From: NZ13-RE01 sp049718665 | Lineage (GTDB): Bacteria > Dictyoglomota > Dictyoglomia > Dictyoglomales > Dictyoglomaceae | Reading direction: 5' to 3' | Assembly (NCBI GenBank): GCA_049718665.1 | Contig: JBNARO010000016.1 | Coordinates: 1 to 42,618 of the forward strand | Length of the DNA stretch: 42,618 nucleotides | In this document: positions 1-8,946 of the stretch, one piece after another | Position numbering within the stretch: the stretch's first letter is position 1 | Layout of the letters: each line of letters opens with the position of its first letter | The notes under the pieces: model-generated | Told to the model about the DNA's origin: nothing | What the model saw: only the letters and a program-made list of their open reading frames with translations | The model's database searches: none | Made by a program: the position numbers and the translations under genes

Positions 1-46
1 GAGACTGTTCAAAAAAATTTTAAATAAGGGGAAATGATATATTTAG
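1..46 (-). mobile_element. Solo insertion-sequence end
   Basis: The first 46 bases are, apart from one base, the reverse complement of the 3' end of the transposase remnant at about 16138-16184. They include the same last codons (Asn-Ile-Ser-Phe-Pro-Leu-Ile-stop on the minus strand) and the terminal GAGACTGTTCAAAAAAATTT. Similarity stops abruptly at 46-47, before the HAD gene ends, so only the tip of an element is left here. The element may have extended left of the window, but GAGACTG looks like its outer end. Confidence 0.7.
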
Positions 47-61
47 AATGAAGAGGGGATA

Positions 62-790
62 TTATAATTCTTCTAAGAATGGGAAAAGATTTTTATCTTC
101 TAATTTTATTTCCCCTTCTAAAATTTTTATTGCTACCTCATGTATATCTTTTAAATGAATTCCTTTCCAATCATTATAAAGACTTAGAGGGTCCAAATGG
201 ATTGCTCCTATTTTTGCCTTATTTGCTCCAAGAACGTCAATCATCACAAAGTCTCCTATATAAATTACCTCCTTAGGAGAAAACTTCATCTCTGAAAGAG
301 CATGAAGAAAAATTTTAGGGTCTGGCTTTTCTATTCCTATAATTCCTGAATCGTATATTCTTTCAAAATACTTTCTCAACCCTGCTCTCCTTATCTGTTC
401 TTCTACAGTACCATCAGAATTTGAAATCACAGAAAGAGAATACCCCTCAGAATTTAAAATTCTTAACCCCTCTTTTATAGATGGTAATGTATAAGTCCAT
501 ATAAGACCATTTGCTTTCTTCATCGCAATTTCTCTAATTTTTATTCCTTCTTCTAAAGGTACTCCCAATTTCTCTAAGGAAAGGGGGATAAAATTGTAAA
601 AAACTTTATTATCTTTCAAGCCTTCTTTTTTAAAAAGATTATCAAAATAAAAAGTAGTCTCTAAAAATGCTTTTATAAGATTCTCGGGAGATAAAAAATA
701 CCCAAAATTTAATGCAATCTCACATAGAAGTTCTGCATTAGGGAATATAATAGTTCCTCCCGCATCTAAGAAAATATACGGCTTTTTCAT
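62..790 (-). CDS. HAD-superfamily hydrolase (phosphatase-like)
   Basis: A 242-residue haloacid-dehalogenase-type hydrolase, probably a cytoplasmic phosphatase for a small metabolite. Motif I is FLDAGGT near residue 8, motif II is ISNSDG near 121-126, the motif III lysine is in IEKPDP, and motif IV is GDFVMIDVLGA. The insertion after motif I is helical, as in subclass I caps. The second Asp of the usual DxDGT motif, the general acid, is replaced by Gly (DAGGT). This occurs in some HAD families, so activity is not excluded, but it makes the chemistry uncertain. The gene follows the GntR/LacI-type regulator by 9 bp and is probably cotranscribed with it. The substrate cannot be told from the sequence. 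Confidence 0.8.
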   Translation of the reverse strand: MKKPYIFLDAGGTIIFPNAELLCEIALNFGYFLSPENLIKAFLETTFYFDNLFKKEGLKDNKVFYNFIPLSLEKLGVPLEEGIKIREIAMKKANGLIWTYTLPSIKEGLRILNSEGYSLSVISNSDGTVEEQIRRAGLRKYFERIYDSGIIGIEKPDPKIFLHALSEMKFSPKEVIYIGDFVMIDVLGANKAKIGAIHLDPLSLYNDWKGIHLKDIHEVAIKILEGEIKLEDKNLFPFLEEL

Positions 791-799
791 CTATTTCCT

Positions 800-1864
800 T
801 CAAGAGCCTCCTTCACTACAACCACATGAATTTCTAATTATAAGTTCCACAGGAATTCTACTTCTTTTAGGGACATCTTCTCCTTTTAAAATCTTAACCA
901 TGAATAAAGCTGCCTCCTCTCCTATAGCCTCAAAGTTTTGCTTTACTGTAGTAAGTTTAGGGAGTGCAAATTTTGCTATATCTCTATTATCAAAACTTAC
1001 CACTTTTATGTCCTTAGGTGGTCTAATTCCACTTTCCCAAAGAATAAATAATCCTCCGATAGCTAAGGGATCATGACAGAAAAATATTCCTTCATAAATC
1101 TTCTTCTTTATATCAGGAATTATTTTTCTAATCTTTTCTACTTTCTCTGCAATAAATATATCCACCTCTCCTGATAATCCTTTTTTAAATCCTTCATATC
1201 TATCTTTCACACTGGTAAGCTCAAAACCTTCTTGGGTGATAAAGAGAGCTTTTTTAATATTATGAACTTTCCTAAAATGTTTTCCTAAAAGAAGCCCTCC
1301 AAGGTAATTATCAGACTCTACTGTAGGCACATCTATATCTTCTATAGTTCTATCCACAAATACTATAGGAAATTTTTCAGAAAGAAGTTTTCTAAAAATT
1401 GGGATATTTAATAAAACTTGAGATGGGGTTACTATTAAGCCTGAAATTTCTTGATTTATTAATGCTTTCAATTTATGAGAAATGTATTTTTCTTCATTTT
1501 GAGCTATATCCACTATAATTGGATTTATATAAAATCTCTCTAATGTTTTTACAATCCCTCCTGTAATAGATAAACCTCTATCATCAAAACGATTCATGAT
1601 GAAAACTCCTACAGACTTCACAGAATTCTTATTAAACTTTGCAAGATCTGATACAAAGGTTCCTATCCCTTGAACTCTAACCAATAATCCATCGCTGACC
1701 AACTTATCAATAGCCTTTCTCGCTGTAAGTCTGCTTACTTTAAACATATTAGCAAGCTCATTCTCTGAGGGAACCATATCTCCAGGAGCATAATCTTTAT
1801 AAATTTTTTCTCGTAAAAAATCTGTTATTATTTTATAAGGAGCTTTTGGTACTATATTCTTCAC
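800..1864 (-). CDS. GntR-type HTH / LacI-type sensor transcriptional regulator
   Basis: A 354-residue regulator with an N-terminal winged helix of the GntR family (about 8-72; PSENELANMF and SRLTARKAIDKL are characteristic) joined to a periplasmic-binding-protein-like sensor (about 82-350). The end of the sensor (VELIIRNSCGCSE) is typical of LacI-type sensors. The architecture is that of AraR-like sugar repressors; the ligand is probably a sugar, but which one cannot be said. The start is GTG with AAGGAAG upstream. An extended -10 (TGATATAAT, minus strand, 1891-1899) lies in the 32-bp gap after the GTPase gene, so the regulator can be transcribed on its own. It lies next to a HAD hydrolase and not a sugar operon, so its targets may lie outside this window. 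Confidence 0.85.
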   Translation of the reverse strand: MKNIVPKAPYKIITDFLREKIYKDYAPGDMVPSENELANMFKVSRLTARKAIDKLVSDGLLVRVQGIGTFVSDLAKFNKNSVKSVGVFIMNRFDDRGLSITGGIVKTLERFYINPIIVDIAQNEEKYISHKLKALINQEISGLIVTPSQVLLNIPIFRKLLSEKFPIVFVDRTIEDIDVPTVESDNYLGGLLLGKHFRKVHNIKKALFITQEGFELTSVKDRYEGFKKGLSGEVDIFIAEKVEKIRKIIPDIKKKIYEGIFFCHDPLAIGGLFILWESGIRPPKDIKVVSFDNRDIAKFALPKLTTVKQNFEAIGEEAALFMVKILKGEDVPKRSRIPVELIIRNSCGCSEGGS

Positions 1865-1890
1865 TTCCTTTCTTACCTTAATATGATTAA

Positions 1891-1899
1891 ATTATATCA
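1891..1899 (-). promoter_or_regulatory. Extended -10 promoter of the GntR/LacI-type regulator
   Basis: The minus strand reads TGA-TATAAT, a perfect -10 hexamer with the extended TGN. It lies 27 bases upstream of the GTG start. No good -35 is visible. Confidence 0.5.
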
Positions 1900-2874
1900 C
1901 AAATGAAACTCGAGAACATCCTCATCTTTTACTTCATAATTTTTCTCTACAGGAAGCCCTTTTGTTCTACCATCCTTCGTAAAAAGTTTCGCATATTTTA
2001 AATTCCTTGCTATATCTTTATGGACCATCTCTGCTACCTCAAGAACAGTACTTCCTTTTGGAAGAATGTATGGTTTATCTATGTCTGGAGGATATCCTGG
2101 TTTTTTAGTATATACTCTCACAATCTTAAGTTCATCAAAAATATTCCTCTTAATCTCTTCCATCTTTACTCCTTCTTTTGCAGAAACAAAGTATACCTTT
2201 AACTCCTCCTCTAAAAGTTTTATTTCTTCTAATTCCGAAGGGTCCAGAATATCCACTTTATTTATCACAATAATTCCCTTTACTTCTTTAATGGGAGTAT
2301 AAGGGTCTTTCTCCGTTATATCCTTTACAAGCTTTATTTTCTTCCCCTCAAGAAGACTCCTTATTTTATTAAATTCCTCTAAAAGATCCATCTCCACATC
2401 TAACATAAGGATTGTAAGATCTGAATTTCGAATAAGATTGTATACCCAAGAATCAGTATTTTCCCACAAAGGTGGGAGATCTATAAGCTGAATTTGGATA
2501 TTTTCATAAGGCATCATACCTACATAAGGGTTTATGGTAGAAAAAGGATAATCTGCTATAATGGTATCTACTCCTGTTAGATTTTTAAAAAACGTGGATT
2601 TTCCAGTATTTGGAGGTCCAATAATTACTACTTGCCCTGCTCCTTCCTTCTCTATATAATCCCATGATCTTCCTCCTTTTTTAGGTCTCTTCTCTGCTTC
2701 CTCTATAAGTTGGGAGAGCTTTCTTCTTAACTCTGCTTTCATCTTCTCAGTCCCTTTATGTTTTGGAAGAATAGCAAGCATCTCCTTTAAAGCCTGGATT
2801 TTTTCTTCGAGGCTTTTTGCTTCCCTATACTTTTTCTCTACCTCAAAATATTGAGGGGGAAGATTTGCAGGCAT
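1897..2874 (-). CDS. DRG/Obg-like GTPase with C-terminal TGS domain
   Basis: A 325-residue P-loop GTPase. A helical N-terminus (1-70) precedes G1 GPPNTGKS at about 86-93, a threonine-rich G2 region, G4 NKVD and G5 SAKE. A TGS domain ends the protein (about 255-325; Pro-Lys-Gly-Ser-Thr, then DEDVLEFHL). This order resembles the DRG/Rbg branch of Obg-type GTPases, which bind ribosomes or RNA; a translation-related role is inferred. The G3 motif is DLPPL, where DxPG is expected, so the switch II glycine is missing. The gene follows the ABC permease by 7 bp. It has no Shine-Dalgarno sequence, and a TATAAT ends only 6 bases before ATG, so a leaderless transcript is possible as well as read-through from the ABC genes. 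Confidence 0.8.
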   Translation of the reverse strand: MPANLPPQYFEVEKKYREAKSLEEKIQALKEMLAILPKHKGTEKMKAELRRKLSQLIEEAEKRPKKGGRSWDYIEKEGAGQVVIIGPPNTGKSTFFKNLTGVDTIIADYPFSTINPYVGMMPYENIQIQLIDLPPLWENTDSWVYNLIRNSDLTILMLDVEMDLLEEFNKIRSLLEGKKIKLVKDITEKDPYTPIKEVKGIIVINKVDILDPSELEEIKLLEEELKVYFVSAKEGVKMEEIKRNIFDELKIVRVYTKKPGYPPDIDKPYILPKGSTVLEVAEMVHKDIARNLKYAKLFTKDGRTKGLPVEKNYEVKDEDVLEFHL

Positions 2875-2880
2875 ACTTAT

Positions 2881-2886
2881 ATTATA
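2881..2886 (-). promoter_or_regulatory. Possible -10 giving a leaderless GTPase mRNA
   Basis: TATAAT on the minus strand is followed by six bases and then the ATG of the GTPase. Transcription would begin at or next to the start codon. No convincing -35 is visible. Confidence 0.3.
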
Positions 2887-3664
2887 TGATACTTTTTTTA
2901 AATTGATGTCTTGCTAAAAATATCATTATAATGGCAAGAGAAAGAACATATAAAAATCCTTTAATAATATCCTCCCTATTCCATCCTGTTATAACCAAGG
3001 TTCTTAATGGATTTACCACATAAGTTACAGGATTCCAACGAGCAATAGTAGCAAGCCAATTTGGCATAACATTTATAGGAAACATGGCACTACTTGTAAA
3101 CATTAAAGGCATGGTGAATAAATTCATTATCGCAAAAAGAGTCTCCATATTTTTTAATCTTGAAGCAATAGCAATGGAAAGTCCCGCCATAGTGAGGTTA
3201 AAACAAGAAGCAAGAAGAATAATAACCAAAATTCCCAAAATTCCAGTAATAAATTTTACTCCAAAAAGACTTGCAATAATCACTATAATTATTGTCTGAA
3301 GCGCACCTTGAATAGCAGAAGCAATCATCTTTCCTAAGGGAATAGCGGTTCTTGATATTGGTGAAGAGAGCATTCTATTTAAAAATCCCCATCTTCTATC
3401 CCATACTATTGAGGTTCCCCCAAATATTCCTCCAAAAAGTGATGTCATAACAATTATCCCAGGGGTCATAAAATCTATATAATTTACTCCTCCAAGAGCT
3501 AATCTTCCAAAAGGATTATTAGTAAGTCCAGACATCATATTCCCCATAAGGGCAAGCCATAAAAAGGGCTGAAAAATTGTAACTAGTAACCTTATCTTTT
3601 GATCCCAAAAATGCTTCATCTCTCTCCAAAATATGGAATAAGTATCATAAATTAGTGTCCTCAT
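2882..3664 (-). CDS. ABC-2 type exporter permease
   Basis: A 260-residue inner-membrane protein with six predicted hydrophobic segments. The N-terminal amphipathic stretch IFWREMKHFWDQK and the long TM1 around FQPFLWLALMG are typical of ABC-2 (DrrB/NodJ-like) permeases. The middle has the WDRRWGFLNRMLSSPISR region that contacts the ATPase, and the C-terminus has RWNPVTYVVNPLR. It overlaps the stop of the ATPase gene by one base, so the two are translationally coupled. Together they should export a hydrophobic compound, drug or lipid; the substrate is unknown. Confidence 0.9.
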   Translation of the reverse strand: MRTLIYDTYSIFWREMKHFWDQKIRLLVTIFQPFLWLALMGNMMSGLTNNPFGRLALGGVNYIDFMTPGIIVMTSLFGGIFGGTSIVWDRRWGFLNRMLSSPISRTAIPLGKMIASAIQGALQTIIIVIIASLFGVKFITGILGILVIILLASCFNLTMAGLSIAIASRLKNMETLFAIMNLFTMPLMFTSSAMFPINVMPNWLATIARWNPVTYVVNPLRTLVITGWNREDIIKGFLYVLSLAIIMIFLARHQFKKSII

Positions 3665-4680
3665 TATCTTACCCTCCTTACTAACCTTCTCATTCTCATA
3701 GCAGATTCTCTTGAACCTTCCTCGTCTCTAAATTCTCTTCCCGTATAGGCAATATATACATCATCTAAGGAAGGCTTCTTCATGGTTATAGAAGTAATTT
3801 GTATATTCACATCTTGAGCAATGGAAAAAATTATGGGAATTAATCTTTCTCCCTGAGAGGCAATAATTGTATATTTCCCATCCTGAGAAGTTATGGTTTT
3901 CACTGTTTCTAAACTTTTTACTCTCTCTAAGAAGTTAGGAATAAAATCTTTACTTTCATCAGCTATTTTTAAACTAATCAAATCTCCACCTATGGAATCT
4001 TTTAATCTTCTTGGAGTATCAAGAGCTTTTATTTCTCCTCTATCAATTATTGCAATTCTATCACAGAGAGAATCTGCCTCTTCCATGTAATGAGTTGTAA
4101 GAAATATAGTCATGTTACTTTCCTTTCTTATTTTTTGTATATATTCCCATATATCCCTCCTTGTTTGGACATCAAGACCTAAGGTAGGTTCATCCAAAAA
4201 AAGAATCTTTGGTCTATGGATAAGAGCCATAGCAATATCAAGCCTTTTCCTCATTCCTCCCGAATATGTTTCTACTTTATCCTTAGCACGATCATAAAGG
4301 TGTAAAAGTTTTAAAAGTTCTTCAGATCTTTCCCTTACTACTTCTTTTGGAAGATGGTAAAATCTTCCTTGAAGATACATATTTTCCCATCCTGTAAGGG
4401 AATCATCCACTGTAAGATCTTGCGCAGAATATCCAATACAATGCCTTACTTCATTAGGATTTTTCACTACATCAAATCCACAGATCTTTGCAAATCCTCT
4501 CGTGGGCTTTAAAAGAGTAGTAAGCATCATAATAGTTGTGCTTTTTCCTGCCCCATTGGGTCCTAAGAATCCAAAAATTTCTCCCTCTTCTACATCAAAA
4601 GATATACCCTTTACCGCATGAATATCTCCAAAAGGAGAATGGTATGTTTTTGCCAGATCCTTCACTTCAATTACTTTCAT
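3664..4680 (-). CDS. ABC exporter ATPase (DrrA/CcmA-type)
   Basis: This is the ATPase partner of the permease at 2882-3664. Read from ATG 4680 (SD GGAGGAAAAGGAATG) it is 338 residues. An in-frame start upstream at 4719 exists but lies within the AbrB gene and lacks a ribosome site. Walker A is GPNGAGKST, the signature is YSGGMRKRLD, Walker B is ILFLDEPTLGLD and the H-loop is TTHYMEEAD. The last 100 residues form the DrrA-type C-terminal domain, ending in an Arg-rich tail. The ATG overlaps the stop of the AbrB-like gene (ATGA), which argues for one AbrB-ATPase-permease transcript. Confidence 0.9.
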   Translation of the reverse strand: MKVIEVKDLAKTYHSPFGDIHAVKGISFDVEEGEIFGFLGPNGAGKSTTIMMLTTLLKPTRGFAKICGFDVVKNPNEVRHCIGYSAQDLTVDDSLTGWENMYLQGRFYHLPKEVVRERSEELLKLLHLYDRAKDKVETYSGGMRKRLDIAMALIHRPKILFLDEPTLGLDVQTRRDIWEYIQKIRKESNMTIFLTTHYMEEADSLCDRIAIIDRGEIKALDTPRRLKDSIGGDLISLKIADESKDFIPNFLERVKSLETVKTITSQDGKYTIIASQGERLIPIIFSIAQDVNIQITSITMKKPSLDDVYIAYTGREFRDEEGSRESAMRMRRLVRRVR

Positions 4681-4922
4681 TCCTTTTCCTCCTTCTTTAT
4701 TTTGGATATAAATTTCCACAATTCTTCGAAATCCTTTGTCATCTCCTCAAAGAAACTTAAAAGATCTTCCGCTTTAATAAGCATAAGCCCTGTTTTAGGA
4801 CCCATACACATAACTATAAGTTTATCCCCGGGCTTAAGGTTCAAATCTTCCCTTGCCTCTTGAGGGATCACGATTTGCCCTCTTTCACTTAAAGTTGCAG
4901 CTCCATATATTTTTCTTTTCAT
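4677..4922 (-). CDS. AbrB/SpoVT-type DNA-binding protein
   Basis: An 81-residue protein with an AbrB/MazE-like swapped-hairpin domain at residues 5-50 (TLSERGQIVIPQEAREDLNL, then KPGDKL), followed by an acidic and basic helix. It acts as a small dimeric DNA-binding regulator or, less likely, an antitoxin; no toxin gene lies beside it. It heads the ABC exporter operon and overlaps the ATPase start by four bases, so autoregulation of the exporter is the simplest idea. The ribosome site is GGAGG, six bases before ATG. Confidence 0.85.
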   Translation of the reverse strand: MKRKIYGAATLSERGQIVIPQEAREDLNLKPGDKLIVMCMGPKTGLMLIKAEDLLSFFEEMTKDFEELWKFISKIKKEEKE

Positions 4923-4990
4923 TCATATCCTCCTTATTAATCATATTTTTCATATTAAAATTATAAAACTTATTTTAAAAAAAGTAAAGA

Positions 4991-5163
4991 GGTGTTTTGT
5001 TTGAAGTAGGAGGACAAATATTTTATATTCCACAGGAAGATAATTTAATCCTTATATCCTCTCAATAACATTATTAAGTGGAGATATTCTTTATAGAATA
5101 GGAGAAGAAAATATAAAGCCATATGTAGGAGCAGGGTTCTCCCAATTTTCAGTATCATTTTAA
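4991..5163 (+). pseudogene. Remnant of an outer-membrane beta-barrel-like gene
   Basis: Two coding-like pieces lie in different frames in this otherwise empty 285-bp gap. The first starts at 4991 (frame GVLFEVGGQIFYIPQ). The second ends at 5163 with Lys-Pro-Tyr-Val-Gly-Ala-Gly-Phe-Ser and a final aromatic, then TAA. The second ending looks like the last strand of an outer-membrane barrel. A frameshift and stops separate them. The call rests on a short resemblance only. Confidence 0.3.
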
Positions 5164-5207
5164 GTATCCTCACTATAGCCCTAAACATCTTGTTATCACC
5201 ATAATAC

Positions 5208-6995
5208 TTAGTCTTCATACTCTTTAGGTCTTATAGGCTCTCGAATTTCGTAGATAAGTTTTTCTCCTTTTTTTGAAAAGACAATATATTTATTCCATTC
5301 AGATTTTTGGGGAAGAAGCTCTATAATAGGGGGAGAAAATTTTTGGAATCTCAAGTGAGGTCCCCTACTTTCATCTCTAATTAAGATAGCTCTTAATATC
5401 ACTCGCGCTACATCAAGCATGTTTATAGTTTCATAGTAATAAGCTAATCCATTCTCATCTAAAGAAATGCCTTGTTTGCTTATTTCTTCTAACTCATGAA
5501 TACCTTTTTTAACCTCTTCTTCTATTCTTACTAAAAATCCATATTGGGAAATGATATCTTTAATTTTCTCTCTTGCTATCTTTGAAGGTATCCCTTTTTC
5601 AGAAATATTATCCTGAAGACTGTCTACAGAAAGATCTATAAAATCAGTCTTACTCGCATATTCAACAGCACTTTCACCTGCTATCTTTCCAAAAACTTGA
5701 GTATCAAGAAGAGAATTTCCTCCGGGACGATTTGCTCCATGTTGTCCTCCCGCAGCTTCTCCTACTGCATAAAGCCCTTCTAAACTTGTCCTTGCATCTT
5801 CTCCTATTTTGACTCCTCCTTGAAAATGCTGAAGAGCGTTTTGAATCGGCAAAAGTTCCTTTGAAAGATCTATGTTATAATTTTTTAACCACTCAATTAT
5901 TTGAGGATTTATTAATTTTAACCTTTCATAGGGAGTAGTATCTTTAAAGATCTCTTTTCCGGTTTTTTCACTCCATTTTAAAATCTCTTCAGGAATATTT
6001 TCATAAAAAAGATAAGATGGGTTTTCCATAAAATTCATATATACTTTATGACCCTGCAATATATGATAATAAATAGCTAAATCTATAACCTTTGTAGGAG
6101 ATTCATAAGAGACAGGCCAATGTGCTCCCTTTTTAAATTCAAGGGCACATAAATTTCTCTTATCTTCCTCAGAGAGATAATCAAGTAGAAATTCTCTCCC
6201 ATTTTCGTCTATAATCTTTGGAAGTGCTCTAAACATACTCCCAGATTCTGCAAAAAGAATTTTAGGATGACATATACCAATTTGCATAAATTCCATATTA
6301 ACAAGCTCTGCCCCCGCTCTTAAAGAGATAGCATAACCGTCTCCTGTCATTTCAGAAGTAAAAACATTCTGATGGTAAAGCTCTCCCGCACCTCCTGTTG
6401 CTAAAACAAAGGCTTTACCTTGTATTAAGCATTTCTCTTGGGATAAAGTATCTATTGCTCTTGCTCCAATAACCCTATCTCCTTTGACTATAAAATCATA
6501 AACCATAATATTTTCATAAACTTCTACTTTCGTTTCTTTTAATCTCTTTATTAATGCCTTTGCAATTTCAATAGCGGTATTAGGTCCTACATAACAAGCT
6601 CTTGGATATTCGGATCCATCGGTTAAAAATTGATCTATTTTTCCATCAGGAGTTTTTGCAAAAGGAACTCCAATAGAAATTAGATAATTGATAGCAGATT
6701 TACTTTCTTTAGCTAAAATCTCTGCTAAATTATAATCTGAAACTTCCCCACCAATCTTATAAATATCCATAGCATGATAAAGATAATTCTTATCAATAGG
6801 CAAGGTATAAGATAAAGTAGCATGAAAAGCCATTCTATCTGAAAAGGCATTAGCAGTTACCCCACCACTTCCAAGGGGTTTTTTGGTAAGAAGTATTATC
6901 TTTAAATTAGGATTCTTCTCATAAGCAGAAATGGCGCTTTTTAAGCCTGCTCCTCCCGCCCCAATAACAATTATATCTCCTTTAATTTTTCTCAT
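5208..6995 (-). CDS. FAD-dependent oxidoreductase (fumarate reductase / L-aspartate oxidase-like)
   Basis: A 595-residue flavoprotein of the succinate dehydrogenase/fumarate reductase flavoprotein superfamily. The N-terminal dinucleotide fold has VIGAGGAGLKSAISA at about 10-24. The FAD-contact region YAVGEAAGGQHGANRPGGNS lies near residues 415-435, followed by a helical C-terminal domain. The His-rich LQHFQGGVKI stretch matches the substrate-loop region of the family. It overlaps the upstream dihydroorotate-dehydrogenase-like Fe-S gene by 14 bases, so the two proteins are probably made together and may form one redox unit: flavin to Fe-S to flavin. It is not a standard SdhA, since no SdhB or anchor genes are near. 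Substrate unknown. Confidence 0.8.
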   Translation of the reverse strand: MRKIKGDIIVIGAGGAGLKSAISAYEKNPNLKIILLTKKPLGSGGVTANAFSDRMAFHATLSYTLPIDKNYLYHAMDIYKIGGEVSDYNLAEILAKESKSAINYLISIGVPFAKTPDGKIDQFLTDGSEYPRACYVGPNTAIEIAKALIKRLKETKVEVYENIMVYDFIVKGDRVIGARAIDTLSQEKCLIQGKAFVLATGGAGELYHQNVFTSEMTGDGYAISLRAGAELVNMEFMQIGICHPKILFAESGSMFRALPKIIDENGREFLLDYLSEEDKRNLCALEFKKGAHWPVSYESPTKVIDLAIYYHILQGHKVYMNFMENPSYLFYENIPEEILKWSEKTGKEIFKDTTPYERLKLINPQIIEWLKNYNIDLSKELLPIQNALQHFQGGVKIGEDARTSLEGLYAVGEAAGGQHGANRPGGNSLLDTQVFGKIAGESAVEYASKTDFIDLSVDSLQDNISEKGIPSKIAREKIKDIISQYGFLVRIEEEVKKGIHELEEISKQGISLDENGLAYYYETINMLDVARVILRAILIRDESRGPHLRFQKFSPPIIELLPQKSEWNKYIVFSKKGEKLIYEIREPIRPKEYED

Positions 6996-8166
6996 TTTCT
7001 CTTCCTCCTACAGGAACCATACTTATAGCTTTGGCAGGACAAAGCTTTACACATAAACCACAGCCGTCACAAAGATCTGTAATAAAATACTTTCTATTTC
7101 TTTCCATAGGTGCGTTATAAATGCATATTTTTTTACATATTCCACAAGAAGTACATAGATCTTCCTTTATATACGCCTTATAAAGATGTCTTCTATCTAT
7201 TTCATTATTTCCAAGAATAGCCCTTCCAGAAACCTTTCCTCTAAATTCTGAAAGGTTATTATAGTTCTTTTTCTCCATAAATCTTTTTAGTTCATCTATA
7301 ATCTTAGAAATTATCTCATAACCCATTAGGTAAACAATACTACAAACTTGTACAACATCTGCACCACTTAGTATGTATTTTGCCATATCCTCACCACTTC
7401 CTACTCCTCCTGAACCTGCAATAGAGATTTTAAGATGAGGACGAGAGGTAGCTATCCATCTGATTACATAGTTAAGAGCCCAAGGACCGCCGTGTCCCGC
7501 ATATCCTCCATGCAAAATAGGTTTTTCTGTACCAAGATCTATATCAAGACCTGTTAGTCTATTAAACATAACAACACCATCAATTCCAATATCTTCTAAT
7601 GCTTTTGCAACAGCAAGGGGTGAAGAAAGTTGCATAGGCATTTTAACAATAACTGGAATTTTTATATTTTCTCTTACAATTTTTGCTACATGAAGGATCG
7701 TATTATCTACATCCTGGCCACGAAAGGATATGGAAGCATGAGGACAAGAAACATTTAGTTCAAGAGCAGGAGCTCCTACTTCCTCAGCCATCTTTGAATA
7801 TTTCAACCATCCTTCATCAGTAATACAATTTATACTTGGAATAACAGGAATTGATAATACATCCAATGCCTTTTTTACTTCTTTAAAATATTCCTCAGGA
7901 CTAAAAGGGCTTGCCTGTTCAAAGGAATAAAAGGTTTGAGATTTAAGAGGACCCATTGTCCTATTTATAATCTCAAATCGGGGAGTAGGAGAAATTCTAC
8001 AAACTTCTTCTTCAAAAAGGGATTTCACAACTACCCCTCCCGCCCCACTTTCTTCACATTTTTTCATATTTTTCAAATTTTCTGTAAGTCCTGATGAGGC
8101 AATAACAAGAGGATTTTTAAGTTTAAGCCCTACATAACTACAGGATAAGTCCATATTATAGCTCAT
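6982..8166 (-). CDS. Dihydroorotate dehydrogenase-like flavoprotein with two 4Fe-4S clusters (PreA-like)
   Basis: A 394-residue cytoplasmic protein. Residues 1-310 are an FMN-binding TIM barrel of the dihydroorotate/dihydropyrimidine dehydrogenase family, with LKNPLVIASSG at the N-terminus, the active-site loop LNVSCPHAS and GSGGVGSGEDMAKYILSGAD at the phosphate site. Residues about 330-385 are a two-cluster ferredoxin domain (CTSCGICKKIC and CDGCGLCVKLC). The layout is that of PreA, which pairs with an FAD protein PreT. Here the FAD protein directly downstream is a different, fumarate-reductase-like type. No pyrimidine genes lie around it, so a role in degrading the cluster's own substrate is more likely than pyrimidine catabolism. 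Confidence 0.8.
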   Translation of the reverse strand: MSYNMDLSCSYVGLKLKNPLVIASSGLTENLKNMKKCEESGAGGVVVKSLFEEEVCRISPTPRFEIINRTMGPLKSQTFYSFEQASPFSPEEYFKEVKKALDVLSIPVIPSINCITDEGWLKYSKMAEEVGAPALELNVSCPHASISFRGQDVDNTILHVAKIVRENIKIPVIVKMPMQLSSPLAVAKALEDIGIDGVVMFNRLTGLDIDLGTEKPILHGGYAGHGGPWALNYVIRWIATSRPHLKISIAGSGGVGSGEDMAKYILSGADVVQVCSIVYLMGYEIISKIIDELKRFMEKKNYNNLSEFRGKVSGRAILGNNEIDRRHLYKAYIKEDLCTSCGICKKICIYNAPMERNRKYFITDLCDGCGLCVKLCPAKAISMVPVGGRENEKN

Positions 8167-8169
8167 CCT

Positions 8170-8946
8170 TTATTTCTTACTTCTTAATACTTGTGATATT
8201 CTTTCACAAGTTTTTAAAAGTTCAGAGAGAAACTTATCTTTATTTTCCTCTATAGATAAATAGTATCCAGAGATAGAAACTGCAGCTATAGCTTTCTGAG
8301 AAAAATCAAATATGGGAGCTCCTATGCATTTTATACCTCTTTCGTTCTCTTCATTATCAAATGCATATCCCTGTTTTCTCACCTTTTTTAGCTCTTCTTT
8401 TAATTTATCCTTATCAATAATAGTTTTATTTGTCCTTGGTATAAGAGGTACCTTTTTAAGATAATCTTTTATGTAATCCTCGGAGCTATAAGCAAGAAGA
8501 ACCTTACCAAAACTTGTAGAATAAAGAGGCATTCTCATACCAACTCGAGACATCATGGGAAGAGTACCTGGTCCTTCTACTTTATCAATATATACTCCTT
8601 CATAACCATCTTTTATAGTTAAATGGACCGTCTGTTTTGTATTTTCCATTAATTCAATAAGAAATGGGCGAGCAATATCTCTTAAATCAAGACTTTGGAG
8701 AATATAAGAAGAAAGTTCAAGAATTCTAAAGCCTGGTTTATAAAATCCATTAGGAGTCTTTCTTACATATCCTCTCTCCATTAAAGTGGAAAGATAACGA
8801 TATACAGTAGATATATGAAGACCAATTTCTTCTGATATCTCCTTTAAAGAGACCTCTCTTCCACAGAGGATTATATACTCGAGAATATCTAAGGTTTGTT
8901 CTGCAGATCCTATACCTATTTTAGGTTTCATCTCTCCACACTCCAT
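8170..8946 (-). CDS. IclR-family transcriptional regulator
   Basis: A 258-residue regulator with a winged HTH (about 12-70; ISEEIGLHISTVYRYLSTL) and an IclR effector domain (about 80-255; GYEGVYIDKVEGPGTLPM, GKVLLAY, ERGIKCIGAPIFD). It is probably the local regulator of the catabolic cluster, responding to a pathway intermediate. The start is ambiguous: ATG at 8946, or ATG at 8931, which has GGAG at a fair distance and gives 253 residues. The gene overlaps the PfkB kinase gene by 19 bases. A second, broken IclR-like piece lies at the other end of the cluster (15655-15783). Confidence 0.85.
   Translation of the reverse strand: MECGEMKPKIGIGSAEQTLDILEYIILCGREVSLKEISEEIGLHISTVYRYLSTLMERGYVRKTPNGFYKPGFRILELSSYILQSLDLRDIARPFLIELMENTKQTVHLTIKDGYEGVYIDKVEGPGTLPMMSRVGMRMPLYSTSFGKVLLAYSSEDYIKDYLKKVPLIPRTNKTIIDKDKLKEELKKVRKQGYAFDNEENERGIKCIGAPIFDFSQKAIAAVSISGYYLSIEENKDKFLSELLKTCERISQVLRSKK

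Noticed and set aside
4677..4922. AbrB-like protein as the antitoxin of a toxin-antitoxin pair
   Set aside because: The overlapping partner is an ABC ATPase, and no small toxin-like gene is next to it.
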